The notes under the pieces were generated by a model. It worked only from the letters and a program-made list of their open reading frames with translations. It was not told the origin of the DNA and did no database searches. Positions 37,345 to 45,354 of a stretch of DNA of 64,000 bases are shown piece after piece. Position 1 is the stretch's first letter. The number at the start of each line of letters is the position of its first letter. The position numbers were made by a program, and so were the translations under genes. Origin of the DNA: Gemmatimonadetes bacterium bin94 (lineage in GTDB: Bacteria; Gemmatimonadota; Gemmatimonadetes; Longimicrobiales; Gaopeijiaceae); contig MPNE01000010.1 in the NCBI GenBank assembly GCA_002238865.1, forward strand, positions 55,052-119,051. The letters run 5' to 3'.

Positions 37345-39776
37345 TGGCAGACGCAACCGCCAAACCCAGAACTTCCGCCAAGATCTGCGGCATGGGCCAC
37401 TCCATGAAGCGCAAGGAGGATCCGCGCTTCCTGCAGGGCAAGGGCAACTACATCGACGACCACACGCTGCCGGGCATGCTCTGGCTCGACATCGTCCGGA
37501 GCCCGATCGCCTACGGCAAGATCGTCAACATCGATTCGTCCAAGGCGCTCGAGATCGACGGCGTGCTCGCCGTGCTTACGGGCAAGGACCTCGAGGCCTA
37601 CGGGCTGCACTGGATGCCGACGCTCATGTCGGACACCCAGATGGTGCTGCCGACCGATACGGTCATGTACCAGGCCCAGGAGGTCGCCGGGGTCATTGCG
37701 ACGTCGCGCTATGCGGCCGCCGACGGCGTGGCCGCGGTCGAGGTCGAATACGAGGCGATGACGCCCGTGATGGACCCCTTCAAGGCGCTTGAGGATGACG
37801 CCCCCGTGCTCCGCACCGACAAGGAGGGCCAGGAGGACAACCGGATCTGGCACTGGGAGGCGGGCGACAAGGAGGCGACGGACAAGATCTTCGACGAGGC
37901 CGACGTGGTCGTGCGCGAGAAGATGCACGTGCCGCGCATCCATGTTGCGTCGATCGAGACGTGCGGCTGCCTGGCCGACTTCAACCCGGTCGAGGGACAC
38001 CTGACCGTGTACATGACGACGCAGGCCCCGCACGCGATCCGCACCGTGCTGGCGCTGGTGGCGGGGCATGTCGGGCTGTCCGAGGAGAAGATCCGCGTGG
38101 TGTCCCCCGACATCGGCGGCGGGTTCGGGGGGAAGGTCCCCGTGTACCCGGGCTACGTGATCGCGATCGCGGCGTCGGTGGTGCTGGGCAAGCCGGTCAA
38201 GTGGATCGAGGACCGGATGGAGAACCTGCAGGCCGACTCGTTCGCGCGCGACTATCACATGGACGCGGAGGTCGCGGCGGATGCGGGCGGCAAGATCAAG
38301 GCGCTACGGATCAAGACGCTGGCCGATCACGGGTATGCGGATGCCCAGGCGGCGCCGTCCAAGTTCCCGGCGGGCCTGTTCTCGATCTGCACGGGTTCGT
38401 ACGACATGGAGAACGCCTACGCCGAGGTCGACGCGGTCTACACCAACAAGCCGCCGGGGGGCGTGGCCTACCGCTGCTCGTTCCGCGTGACCGAGGCCGT
38501 GCACTGCCTGGAACGGATCGTGGACACGCTCGCGCACAAGGTGGGCAAGGACCCCGCGACGCTCCGCGAAGAGAACTTCATCCCGAAGGAGGCGTTCCCG
38601 TACCACTCGCCGCTCGGGTGGGAGTACGACAGCGGCGACTACCAGGCCGCGATGGACAAGGCCAAGGAGATGATCGGCTACGACGACCTGCGCAAGGAGC
38701 AGGCCGAGAAGCGCGAGCGCGGCGAGCTGATGGGGATCGGTGTGTGCAGCTTCACCGAGGTGCTCGGGGCGGGGCCGTCCAAGGACTTCGATATCCTGGG
38801 CATCAAGATGTTCGATTCGGCCGAGGTGCGGGTGCATCCGACGGGCAAGGCGATCGCCAGGTTCGGGACGAAGTCACAGGGACAGGGTCACGAGACCACG
38901 TACGCGCAGATTATTGCCGAGGAGTTGGGGTTGCCGGCGGCGCATGTTCAGGTGGAGGAGGGCGACACGGACACGGCGCCGTATGGGCTGGGGACGTATG
39001 CGAGCCGGTCGACGCCGACGGCGGGGGCGGCGGGGGTGATGGCGGCGCGGAAGCTCCGCGACAAGGCGCGTAAGATTGCGGCGCACTTGCTGGAAGTCAG
39101 CGAAGAGGACCTGGACTGGGAGCCCGGGACGTTCTCGGTGAAGGGCGCGCCGGACAAGTCGGTGACCATTCAGGACTGCGCGTTCGCGGCGTATACGAAC
39201 CTGCCGGAGGGGATGGAGCCGGGGATGGAGGCTACGAACTACTATGACCCGCCCAATCTGACGTTTCCGTTTGGGACGTATATCTGTGTGGTGGATATTG
39301 ATCGGGGGACGGGCGAGGTGACGGTGCGGCGGTTCGTGGCGGTGGATGACTGTGGGAACATCATCAACCCGATGATTGTGCAGGGGCAGATCCATGGTGG
39401 ATTGACCCAGGGGCTGGGGCCGGCGCTGTATGAGGAGATGACGTACGACGAGGACGGGAATAATCAGGCGGGGTCGTTCATGGACTATCTGGTGCCGACG
39501 GCGGTGGAGACGCCGGCGTGGGAGACGGGGCATACGGTGACGCCGTCGCCGCATCATCCGCTGGGGGCGAAGGGGGTGGGGGAGTCGGCTACGGTGGGGG
39601 CGCCGCCGGCGATTGCGAATGCGGTGGTGGACGCGTTGGCGCACCTGGGGGTGACGCACATGGAGATTCCGATTCGGCCGGAGCGGGGTTGGGGGGCGTT
39701 GCGGGGGGAGGGGGGGGAGGGGGGGTGGGTGGTGAGCGTGATGGGGTGGGGGGGGGTCCGAGCGTCGCAATGGTGA
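37344..39776 (+). CDS. coxL: form I aerobic CO dehydrogenase large subunit
   Basis: 810 residues. The active-site loop AYRCSFR (Cys at residue 378) is the form I signature that distinguishes true CO dehydrogenases from form II homologues; the Cys ligates copper in the [CuSMoO2] site. Molybdopterin segments DIGGGFGGKVPVYPGYV and SQGQGHETTYAQI and the catalytic Glu in KGVGESATVGAP (about residue 746) are present. The last 20 or so residues after RPERGWGALRG are a Gly-rich tail encoded by G runs and do not look like a normal CoxL end, so a late frameshift is possible. Codon usage changes over the last 850 bp. Confidence 0.93.
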   Translation: MADATAKPRTSAKICGMGHSMKRKEDPRFLQGKGNYIDDHTLPGMLWLDIVRSPIAYGKIVNIDSSKALEIDGVLAVLTGKDLEAYGLHWMPTLMSDTQMVLPTDTVMYQAQEVAGVIATSRYAAADGVAAVEVEYEAMTPVMDPFKALEDDAPVLRTDKEGQEDNRIWHWEAGDKEATDKIFDEADVVVREKMHVPRIHVASIETCGCLADFNPVEGHLTVYMTTQAPHAIRTVLALVAGHVGLSEEKIRVVSPDIGGGFGGKVPVYPGYVIAIAASVVLGKPVKWIEDRMENLQADSFARDYHMDAEVAADAGGKIKALRIKTLADHGYADAQAAPSKFPAGLFSICTGSYDMENAYAEVDAVYTNKPPGGVAYRCSFRVTEAVHCLERIVDTLAHKVGKDPATLREENFIPKEAFPYHSPLGWEYDSGDYQAAMDKAKEMIGYDDLRKEQAEKRERGELMGIGVCSFTEVLGAGPSKDFDILGIKMFDSAEVRVHPTGKAIARFGTKSQGQGHETTYAQIIAEELGLPAAHVQVEEGDTDTAPYGLGTYASRSTPTAGAAGVMAARKLRDKARKIAAHLLEVSEEDLDWEPGTFSVKGAPDKSVTIQDCAFAAYTNLPEGMEPGMEATNYYDPPNLTFPFGTYICVVDIDRGTGEVTVRRFVAVDDCGNIINPMIVQGQIHGGLTQGLGPALYEEMTYDEDGNNQAGSFMDYLVPTAVETPAWETGHTVTPSPHHPLGAKGVGESATVGAPPAIANAVVDALAHLGVTHMEIPIRPERGWGALRGEGGEGGWVVSVMGWGGVRASQW

Positions 39777-40004
39777 CCGGGCTGGAGCGGTCTGGGAGAG
39801 GCAGGTGGTGGGGTGAGGTGGGAGGGAAGGCGGCACGCGCGTGGAGATGGTGATGGGGCTGGATCAAGTGGGGGACGTGCCGCGGGAGTGGGGGGATGAG
39901 GACTCGGATCGCCAGCTCGACCCTTCCGGCGCCAGTCCAGGCTGCCCGATGCCTCGCCAAACGTGGAGGGCGCTATTTCGCCCGACCGTACTTAGAGGAT
40001 CAGA

Positions 40005-40880
40005 TTGTTGAAGCCGTCGGCTAGCACCCACACCTACCTTCGCTGGGTGGGGGGGAAACATCGCCTCATTTCGCGGTTGCGGTCCTATGTGCCGCGTGAC
40101 TACAGCAATCGCACATACCATGAACCTTTCCTCGGAGCAGCATCTCTTTTCTTGGAGCTTCAGCCGGAACATGCATACCTTTCCGACTTGAACGAGGCCC
40201 TCATCAGATCCTTCGAGTATGTTCGTGAGCGTCCTGACCTCGTGGCGCGGTACTTGGGAGAGCACCAATCACGTGATTCGGAAACATACTACTACGCCAT
40301 TCGGCAGAAATACAACTACTTCAAGACGTTTTCTTGTGCTCAGGCCGCTCGCTTCATTTACCTCAATCGTACATGCTACAACGGCGTTTTTCGCGTCAAC
40401 CAACAAGGTCGTTTCAATGTGCCGTATGGTAGACGTACACGCTTGCTGTTTCCCAAGCGCACCCATTTGACGAAGGTCAGCCAAGCCCTGCAGAATGTTG
40501 TACTCCGCAGCCTTCCGTATCAAAAGGCTCTAGAGGATGCAAAAGAAGGGGATTTCGTCTATCTTGACCCGCCCTACCCACCCCTAAACGGCACGTCGCA
40601 GTTTCGACACTATACAGCTCATCGATTCAACCTGTCGGACCAACAACACCTGGCCCGCCTTGCTCTCGAACTCAGAGATCGTGGTTGCTTGGTAATGATT
40701 TCAAATGCAGACGTCCCGTCAATACGGAAACTATACGATGGGATGTGCATAACGCGGTTACAGGTTACTCGTTCAGTCACATGTAAGAATGTCAAACACT
40801 CAGTCTCTGAGTTGATCATTACAACATACAACGCCAATGAAATGCTTGGGCACAGTCCAAACGGCGGTCGACGCCGATGA
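40005..40880 (+). CDS. D12-class N6-adenine DNA methyltransferase (Dam family)
   Basis: 291 residues; TTG start at 40005, or the adjacent TTG 40008, with AGAGGAT just upstream. Motif order is that of Dam/DpnM-type enzymes: YLRWVGGKHRLISRLRSYVP at the N-terminus, HEPFLGAASLFLEL (SAM-binding motif I), YLSDLNEALI, FIYLNRTCYNGVFRVN and the catalytic DPPYPP motif IV near residue 187. It methylates adenine in a short palindrome, probably GATC-like, as part of a restriction or regulatory system. Base composition is visibly less GC-rich than the genes to the left. It is the first gene of the accessory island. Confidence 0.92.
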   Translation: MLKPSASTHTYLRWVGGKHRLISRLRSYVPRDYSNRTYHEPFLGAASLFLELQPEHAYLSDLNEALIRSFEYVRERPDLVARYLGEHQSRDSETYYYAIRQKYNYFKTFSCAQAARFIYLNRTCYNGVFRVNQQGRFNVPYGRRTRLLFPKRTHLTKVSQALQNVVLRSLPYQKALEDAKEGDFVYLDPPYPPLNGTSQFRHYTAHRFNLSDQQHLARLALELRDRGCLVMISNADVPSIRKLYDGMCITRLQVTRSVTCKNVKHSVSELIITTYNANEMLGHSPNGGRRR

Positions 40881-41178
40881 GGCGCGCTTGCGTCTATGAC
40901 GAACTAGATGCTGGCTCAGCGACGGCGGAGGAGTCCTGGCATCTGGCGAATGAGGTCGGGACTTGGGACTCCGTTTCGCTTCCGCAGGTGAGTTCCACTC
41001 GCGAAGACGCCCCGCACGGCCTAGTGCCCTGCGTACGGCAGTCCTCTGCTGCTGTTTCCTGCTCCGAAGTGGGGGACGCGATCGCAGGCGCCCCTTTTGC
41101 TAGAGCCTTGATGCCTGCGTCTAAAGGAGGGGCACTGTGGTCGTCTTGAACGGGGAATGCGCAGTACTCAGTGGAACC
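40881..41178. other. intergenic stretch with only doubtful open frames
   Basis: A 90-codon frame starts by ATGA overlap with the methylase stop (40877-41149) and a 117-codon frame lies opposite (40894-41247). Neither shows recognisable motifs or a good ribosome site, and both are rich in Ser/Ala as chance frames are. A small methylase-linked protein cannot be excluded. Confidence 0.4.
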
Positions 41179-41208
41179 TTGACGTACGGAGTTTTGGGCC
41201 GATATATT
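41179..41208 (+). promoter_or_regulatory. sigma-70-type promoter for the 41.2-46.2 kb operon
   Basis: TTGACG (41179-41184) and TATATT (41203-41208) are separated by 18 bp. Transcription would start near 41215, which argues against the GTG at 41210 and for the ATG at 41249 as the first start codon. Confidence 0.6.
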
Positions 41209-41248
41209 CGTGCAAGTAGCAAGGGGAGTCGCTTCATCCACTTTCACA

Positions 41249-43552
41249 ATGGCGACAAGGGGCAGGTACGTGGCTAAGAAGGGCGGCGACTATTCGCTCG
41301 ACATGCACGCGGATTCCGGTGAAGCACGCCGGGAGTATATTGACCGGTCAAAGAGGTACGACCATCGGTCCGTGCCGCCCGAGGAAGCGGCCGTTCTCCT
41401 GACGCAGGGGTGGACGGAGCACCGGCGGTTCAAGACCCGTGTTCATGTGCGTCGGGATCGGAGCCACGACCAGATCTTGGAGAACCGCGCTTGGTGTCTC
41501 CTATATAATCTCGGATACAGCGCGATTAGCCGGGGGCGGAATTTCCAAGTTCTGATTCGCCGACGTGGCGCGGACGATCTTTATAAACAGATTGACGTGT
41601 TGGCTCGCGATGAAGAGACCGTACTTGTGCTTGAGTGCAAGTCGCGCCAGGTCATGGGCAAACGAAGCCTCCAACACGATCTCGCTGAGTTTGCGTCGCT
41701 TAAAAGTCCCCTATCAACCGTCATCAACTATCACTATAGCTCGTCCGCAAAGCCCAAGATTGTATGGATGTTTGTGACGGCCAACATTGTATGGAGCGAG
41801 CCTGATTGGCAACGAGCCCAAGGACATTCAATTCGCCGGGTAACGGAACGCGAGCTCGGATACTATGAACAGCTTGCTCGTCACCTCGGACCTGCTGCAC
41901 GGTACCAAGTCCTTGCCGAATTTCTGGCGGGCCAAAAGATACCTGCACTGGCGGACCGACAAGTCCCAGCGATTCGTGGAAAGCTCGGGGGTCAAACCTA
42001 CTACAGTTTTGTCACCACTCCCAAAGATCTCCTCAAACTTGCTTTCGTCAATCACCGTACGCTCAACGATCCGAACGCGCTCCCTACCTATCAGAGGCTA
42101 CTGACGAAAGCTCGGATAAACAAGATTCAGTCATATATCGAGTCGGGGGGCTATTTTCCGACGAACATTCTTCTCAACGTCAAGGTCCCGACGCGATTCG
42201 ACATCGTCAAGGCCGACAAGGCTACGGGAGTGACGTACGGTTACCTCTACCTTCCCGATCAGTACAAGTCGGCGTGGGTAATCGATGGACAGCATCGACT
42301 ATACGGGTACTCGCGCTTGTCTAACCGGTTTCTCGATGAGAATCTCTTAGTAGTAGCATTTGACGGTTTGCCTACGGAAAGGGAGGCGAAGCTCTTTGTG
42401 ACGATCAATCATGAGCAGAAGTCAGTGCCGCGCACACTATTGGATGATCTGCAAGGGGACTTGAGCTGGGGTTCTGTGGTTCCGGGCAACCGGCTTGCGG
42501 CGCTGGCGGCCCGAGTGATCGGGCGGCTGAACAACCAGTTTGACGGCCCGTTCTACAATCGGGTCGTGCGGGAGGGGATTAGGGCCACACCCCAAACGTG
42601 CCTGACGATTCCCGGACTGCGGCTGGGATTGCATCAGTCCAAACTCTTGGGGGAGGCTGTTCTCAAGAACCACTATGCCCCTGGCCCGCTGACGGGGGCT
42701 ACGGATGCCGATACAGTTGCACGGGCAGGCAAGTTCCTGGGTGGGTGTTTCGAGCACATTCGGAATGGAAACCCTCAGCTGTGGGATATGGGGCGAAATG
42801 GTTTCGTGTGCACCAATGTCGGCGTGCAAGGATTGTTGTTGCTCGCCGCGTCGTTGATTCGGCATCGGGAGGAGAATGAGGGAATTGATCCGATGGGCCT
42901 TTCGGCAGATCAATTGGTTGGTGAAGTGGAGGTATTCCTTGAGCCGATCAAGGAGAAGTTGCGAGACGCCGATGAGGCATGGGCGAAGAGCCAGCTCAAC
43001 GTGAAGTACGGAAGCGGTGGGCGGCGGCAGTATCATTTTCGTCTTTGTCGCATGGTGCGACAGCTGGAAAGGGGGTTTTCACCGCCAGGTTATGACATAT
43101 GGCGGGAGGAGCAGTCAGAGGAGCGAAACGAGGCAGCAGAGAGTCAGATCAGGGACATCGCGAAAGAGGTCCACTCCATAGTCTTCGGGAAACTTAGAGA
43201 AGTATATGGCGAGGACAGCTATTTCGAGGATGGTATTCGTGACGTCAAGGTGAGAGTCAAAGCATATGAGCGACAGCAAGAAGACCCGAAGCGGTTGGCG
43301 TTGGACAGCTACCTAGATTTTCTTGACTACAAGAACATCGTCTCGAGGAAGGAGCATTGGGCGATATTCAAAGGGGTGTTCGATATCGCGGAGCCTGGCG
43401 ATAAGGGTTTGGCGAAGAACTTGAAATGGATGATTCGCATCAATGAACTTCGGCGAATCCCGGCTCACCCGACGAAGGATCGTAGTTTTACGCTCGAAGA
43501 TTTTGCATACCTCGACTGGATCCACGGAGAGTTGTTTAGGAGAATAGGTTAG
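41249..43552 (+). CDS. nuclease-DGQHR domain-HEPN-like fusion protein
   Basis: 767 residues from ATG 41249. Residues about 75-190 hold a PD-(D/E)XK-like core: QIDVLARDEETVLVLECKSR (Asp ... Glu-x-Lys). The middle (about 245-620) is a DGQHR-domain, with SAWVIDGQHRLYGYSRL and FVTINHEQKSVPRTLLDDL; this domain occurs in DndB-type proteins that control phosphorothioate DNA modification and in related systems. The C-terminal segment INELRRIPAHPTKDRS contains R-x4-H as in HEPN/Swt1-type RNase domains (inference). It starts a four-gene operon and is AT-richer than the core genes. I know of no named system with this exact arrangement. Confidence 0.8.
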   Translation: MATRGRYVAKKGGDYSLDMHADSGEARREYIDRSKRYDHRSVPPEEAAVLLTQGWTEHRRFKTRVHVRRDRSHDQILENRAWCLLYNLGYSAISRGRNFQVLIRRRGADDLYKQIDVLARDEETVLVLECKSRQVMGKRSLQHDLAEFASLKSPLSTVINYHYSSSAKPKIVWMFVTANIVWSEPDWQRAQGHSIRRVTERELGYYEQLARHLGPAARYQVLAEFLAGQKIPALADRQVPAIRGKLGGQTYYSFVTTPKDLLKLAFVNHRTLNDPNALPTYQRLLTKARINKIQSYIESGGYFPTNILLNVKVPTRFDIVKADKATGVTYGYLYLPDQYKSAWVIDGQHRLYGYSRLSNRFLDENLLVVAFDGLPTEREAKLFVTINHEQKSVPRTLLDDLQGDLSWGSVVPGNRLAALAARVIGRLNNQFDGPFYNRVVREGIRATPQTCLTIPGLRLGLHQSKLLGEAVLKNHYAPGPLTGATDADTVARAGKFLGGCFEHIRNGNPQLWDMGRNGFVCTNVGVQGLLLLAASLIRHREENEGIDPMGLSADQLVGEVEVFLEPIKEKLRDADEAWAKSQLNVKYGSGGRRQYHFRLCRMVRQLERGFSPPGYDIWREEQSEERNEAAESQIRDIAKEVHSIVFGKLREVYGEDSYFEDGIRDVKVRVKAYERQQEDPKRLALDSYLDFLDYKNIVSRKEHWAIFKGVFDIAEPGDKGLAKNLKWMIRINELRRIPAHPTKDRSFTLEDFAYLDWIHGELFRRIG

Positions 43553-43559
43553 AGAGTAG

Positions 43560-44438
43560 ATGGCCAATCACTTGCGCCTGAAGACGATTACAGAAACCTT
43601 GGCGGTGCAGCCAAGACAGTTGTTTGCGCCGGGGTCGGTCGCGCGCTGGGTAGCAGAGTCCAGAGCGGGGAGGAATTCTCAAGTCGCCGTCTTGGAGATT
43701 GCTGGCAGGGATTCCATTGCAGCAGGTGTACAGGCGTTCGAGAATGGTACAGCGACCCATTTCGTACCTACCGTTGTGTTCAACGGCGGGACTAGGGGTT
43801 GTCCCGCGGATCTAGAATTCGCATTGGGCGTGTTGGAGGCGCATGTACCGCCGGATGCAATTGGTGAACCGGTGTTGGTGGGGGATCCCGGTTTCTGGGA
43901 AGCCCTAACGGTTCGGAACCTAGACGTGATGATTCGGCACTTTGGCGTTTATCCAGGCGTCATCGCTTGTCATTTGTACGTTCATCTAGTCCAAGTGCCC
44001 CTATGCAGGCAGTTGCAAGTCGAGAGAATCATCACGGGTGAGAGAGAACGTCACGATGGGGAAGTCAAGCTGTCACAGACTCCAGAGGTTCTAGACACTT
44101 ACGTCGAGGCACTAGGTGACTCCGGTATTGCGCTTACACAGCCGCTGCGGAGCGTGGAGTCCGGTGCAGCGGTTGAGGCAATGCTTGCTCCCGAGCTTTG
44201 GGCTGGGGGCGAGCGACAGCTTTGTTGTGTTTTGTCGGGTGGATACCGACGAGCGAACGGGGAGGTCAGCTATGGTCCGGGGCGCGATTACTCCCCTGAG
44301 GGAAACAGGAGGTATCTCAGGCAGTTTGCAGTCCCTTTTGCCATTGAATACATTCGGCGAGTCTGCGCGTCTGAAGATGTGGATGTCGCGAGGCTTTCCG
44401 CGGAGTACTCGGAGCGGTGTGATGTGGGCTCCAAGTAA
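43560..44438 (+). CDS. putative PP-loop ATP pyrophosphatase-like protein
   Basis: 292 residues, seven bases after the previous stop. I do not recognise a named family. VAVLEIAGRDSIAAGVQAF (about residues 43-61) resembles the S-G-G-x-D-S PP-loop of adenine-nucleotide alpha-hydrolases with the first position replaced by Ala. RIITGERERHDGEVKLSQTP further on is the kind of segment that follows in such enzymes. LCCVLSGGYRRANGEV near the C-terminus holds two cysteines. PP-loop enzymes activate substrates by adenylation in DndC-, QueC- and TtuA-type chemistry. Its position between a DGQHR protein and a Nudix-like protein fits a nucleobase or backbone modification role, but this is inference. Confidence 0.5.
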   Translation: MANHLRLKTITETLAVQPRQLFAPGSVARWVAESRAGRNSQVAVLEIAGRDSIAAGVQAFENGTATHFVPTVVFNGGTRGCPADLEFALGVLEAHVPPDAIGEPVLVGDPGFWEALTVRNLDVMIRHFGVYPGVIACHLYVHLVQVPLCRQLQVERIITGERERHDGEVKLSQTPEVLDTYVEALGDSGIALTQPLRSVESGAAVEAMLAPELWAGGERQLCCVLSGGYRRANGEVSYGPGRDYSPEGNRRYLRQFAVPFAIEYIRRVCASEDVDVARLSAEYSERCDVGSK

Positions 44439-45354
44439 AGAATGCCAAGTCTCCTTTCCCTTCTATGGGCCGTCAAAGCTGAGCTTCCGAGAGGCGGCAG
44501 AGTTCGTGCTACGGGAAGTGGGTCAACCGTTAAGGCCAAAGGAGATCGTCAGACATGCTTGTGAGGCTGGAATCCTCAGTACAAGTGGAAAAACCCCTGA
44601 CCAGACGATGAAGTCTAAACTCTCCGTCGATATCCGGCGCTACGGGTCTCAATCGACCTTCAAGCGGACCGCTCCAGGCCGTTTTGGCTTGAGAGAATGG
44701 GAGGCGTATGAGACCTATCATGCTTCACCGTACGCCAGGAAACACACGGAAACCGTGCTGGTGGTGTCGCAAAGCGACGTGGCCGACGTCGTGCCAGACC
44801 AAGGGCTAACACTTGACCCAAGAAGGATTCCGGAGCTGACCTGGCGGTCTCGACCGTATGATCGGTCGGCTGCGGAGGACACGGAGTCCGTCCGGCAGCT
44901 CGTGACACTTGCGGCGGTCGTCGTAAAGGGCGATATTCTTACTTTCCGGCGATCGGGGCACAACCCCGAATCTCGCCTGCACCATACATGGGCCACCCTC
45001 TTCGGGGGTCACCTCCAACCCAAGGATCCGCACCCGCTGTTTCAGCCTTCTCCGGCACTATTCGTGACGGTGCTTAGTCAAAGAGAGTTGGAAGAGGAGC
45101 TGCGGATTGCCGATGACTGTCGACTAACCCCGCTTGGCCTAATTCGTGATGATAGCACCCGGCTGGGTCGGCAACATCTCGGTTTCGTGTCTCTACTTAC
45201 CTCCGAGTATCGAATTGATATCGAACAGACTAGTTATTCACTTGATGGGCAGTACCAACCGGTCGCGACCGTTCGAGAGACGCATCGGCTCGATGATTGG
45301 TCCAGCATGGTGACGCAACACCTCACGGAGATCTACGGTGCAAGACCAAGGTGA
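44422..45354 (+). CDS. HARE-HTH domain protein with a Nudix-like C-terminal domain
   Basis: 310 residues from ATG 44422, overlapping the previous gene by 17 bp; GGAG lies seven bases upstream. The N-terminus (about 10-90) is a HARE-HTH winged helix: SFREAAEFVLREVGQPLRPK, EIVRHACEAGILSTSGKTP and APGRFGLREWE. HARE-HTH domains read DNA methylation or modification state in restriction-related proteins. The C-terminal half has a Nudix-like arrangement: HTWATLFGGHLQPKD and SQRELEEELRI (R-E-x2-E-E), though the spacing is longer than the standard box. Nudix enzymes hydrolyse nucleoside diphosphate derivatives. Confidence 0.65.
   Translation: MWAPSKECQVSFPFYGPSKLSFREAAEFVLREVGQPLRPKEIVRHACEAGILSTSGKTPDQTMKSKLSVDIRRYGSQSTFKRTAPGRFGLREWEAYETYHASPYARKHTETVLVVSQSDVADVVPDQGLTLDPRRIPELTWRSRPYDRSAAEDTESVRQLVTLAAVVVKGDILTFRRSGHNPESRLHHTWATLFGGHLQPKDPHPLFQPSPALFVTVLSQRELEEELRIADDCRLTPLGLIRDDSTRLGRQHLGFVSLLTSEYRIDIEQTSYSLDGQYQPVATVRETHRLDDWSSMVTQHLTEIYGARPR

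Noticed and set aside
40877..41247. Small frames on both strands between the methylase and the operon promoter
   Set aside because: No ribosome site, no motif, low-complexity composition; mentioned only as a doubtful stretch.
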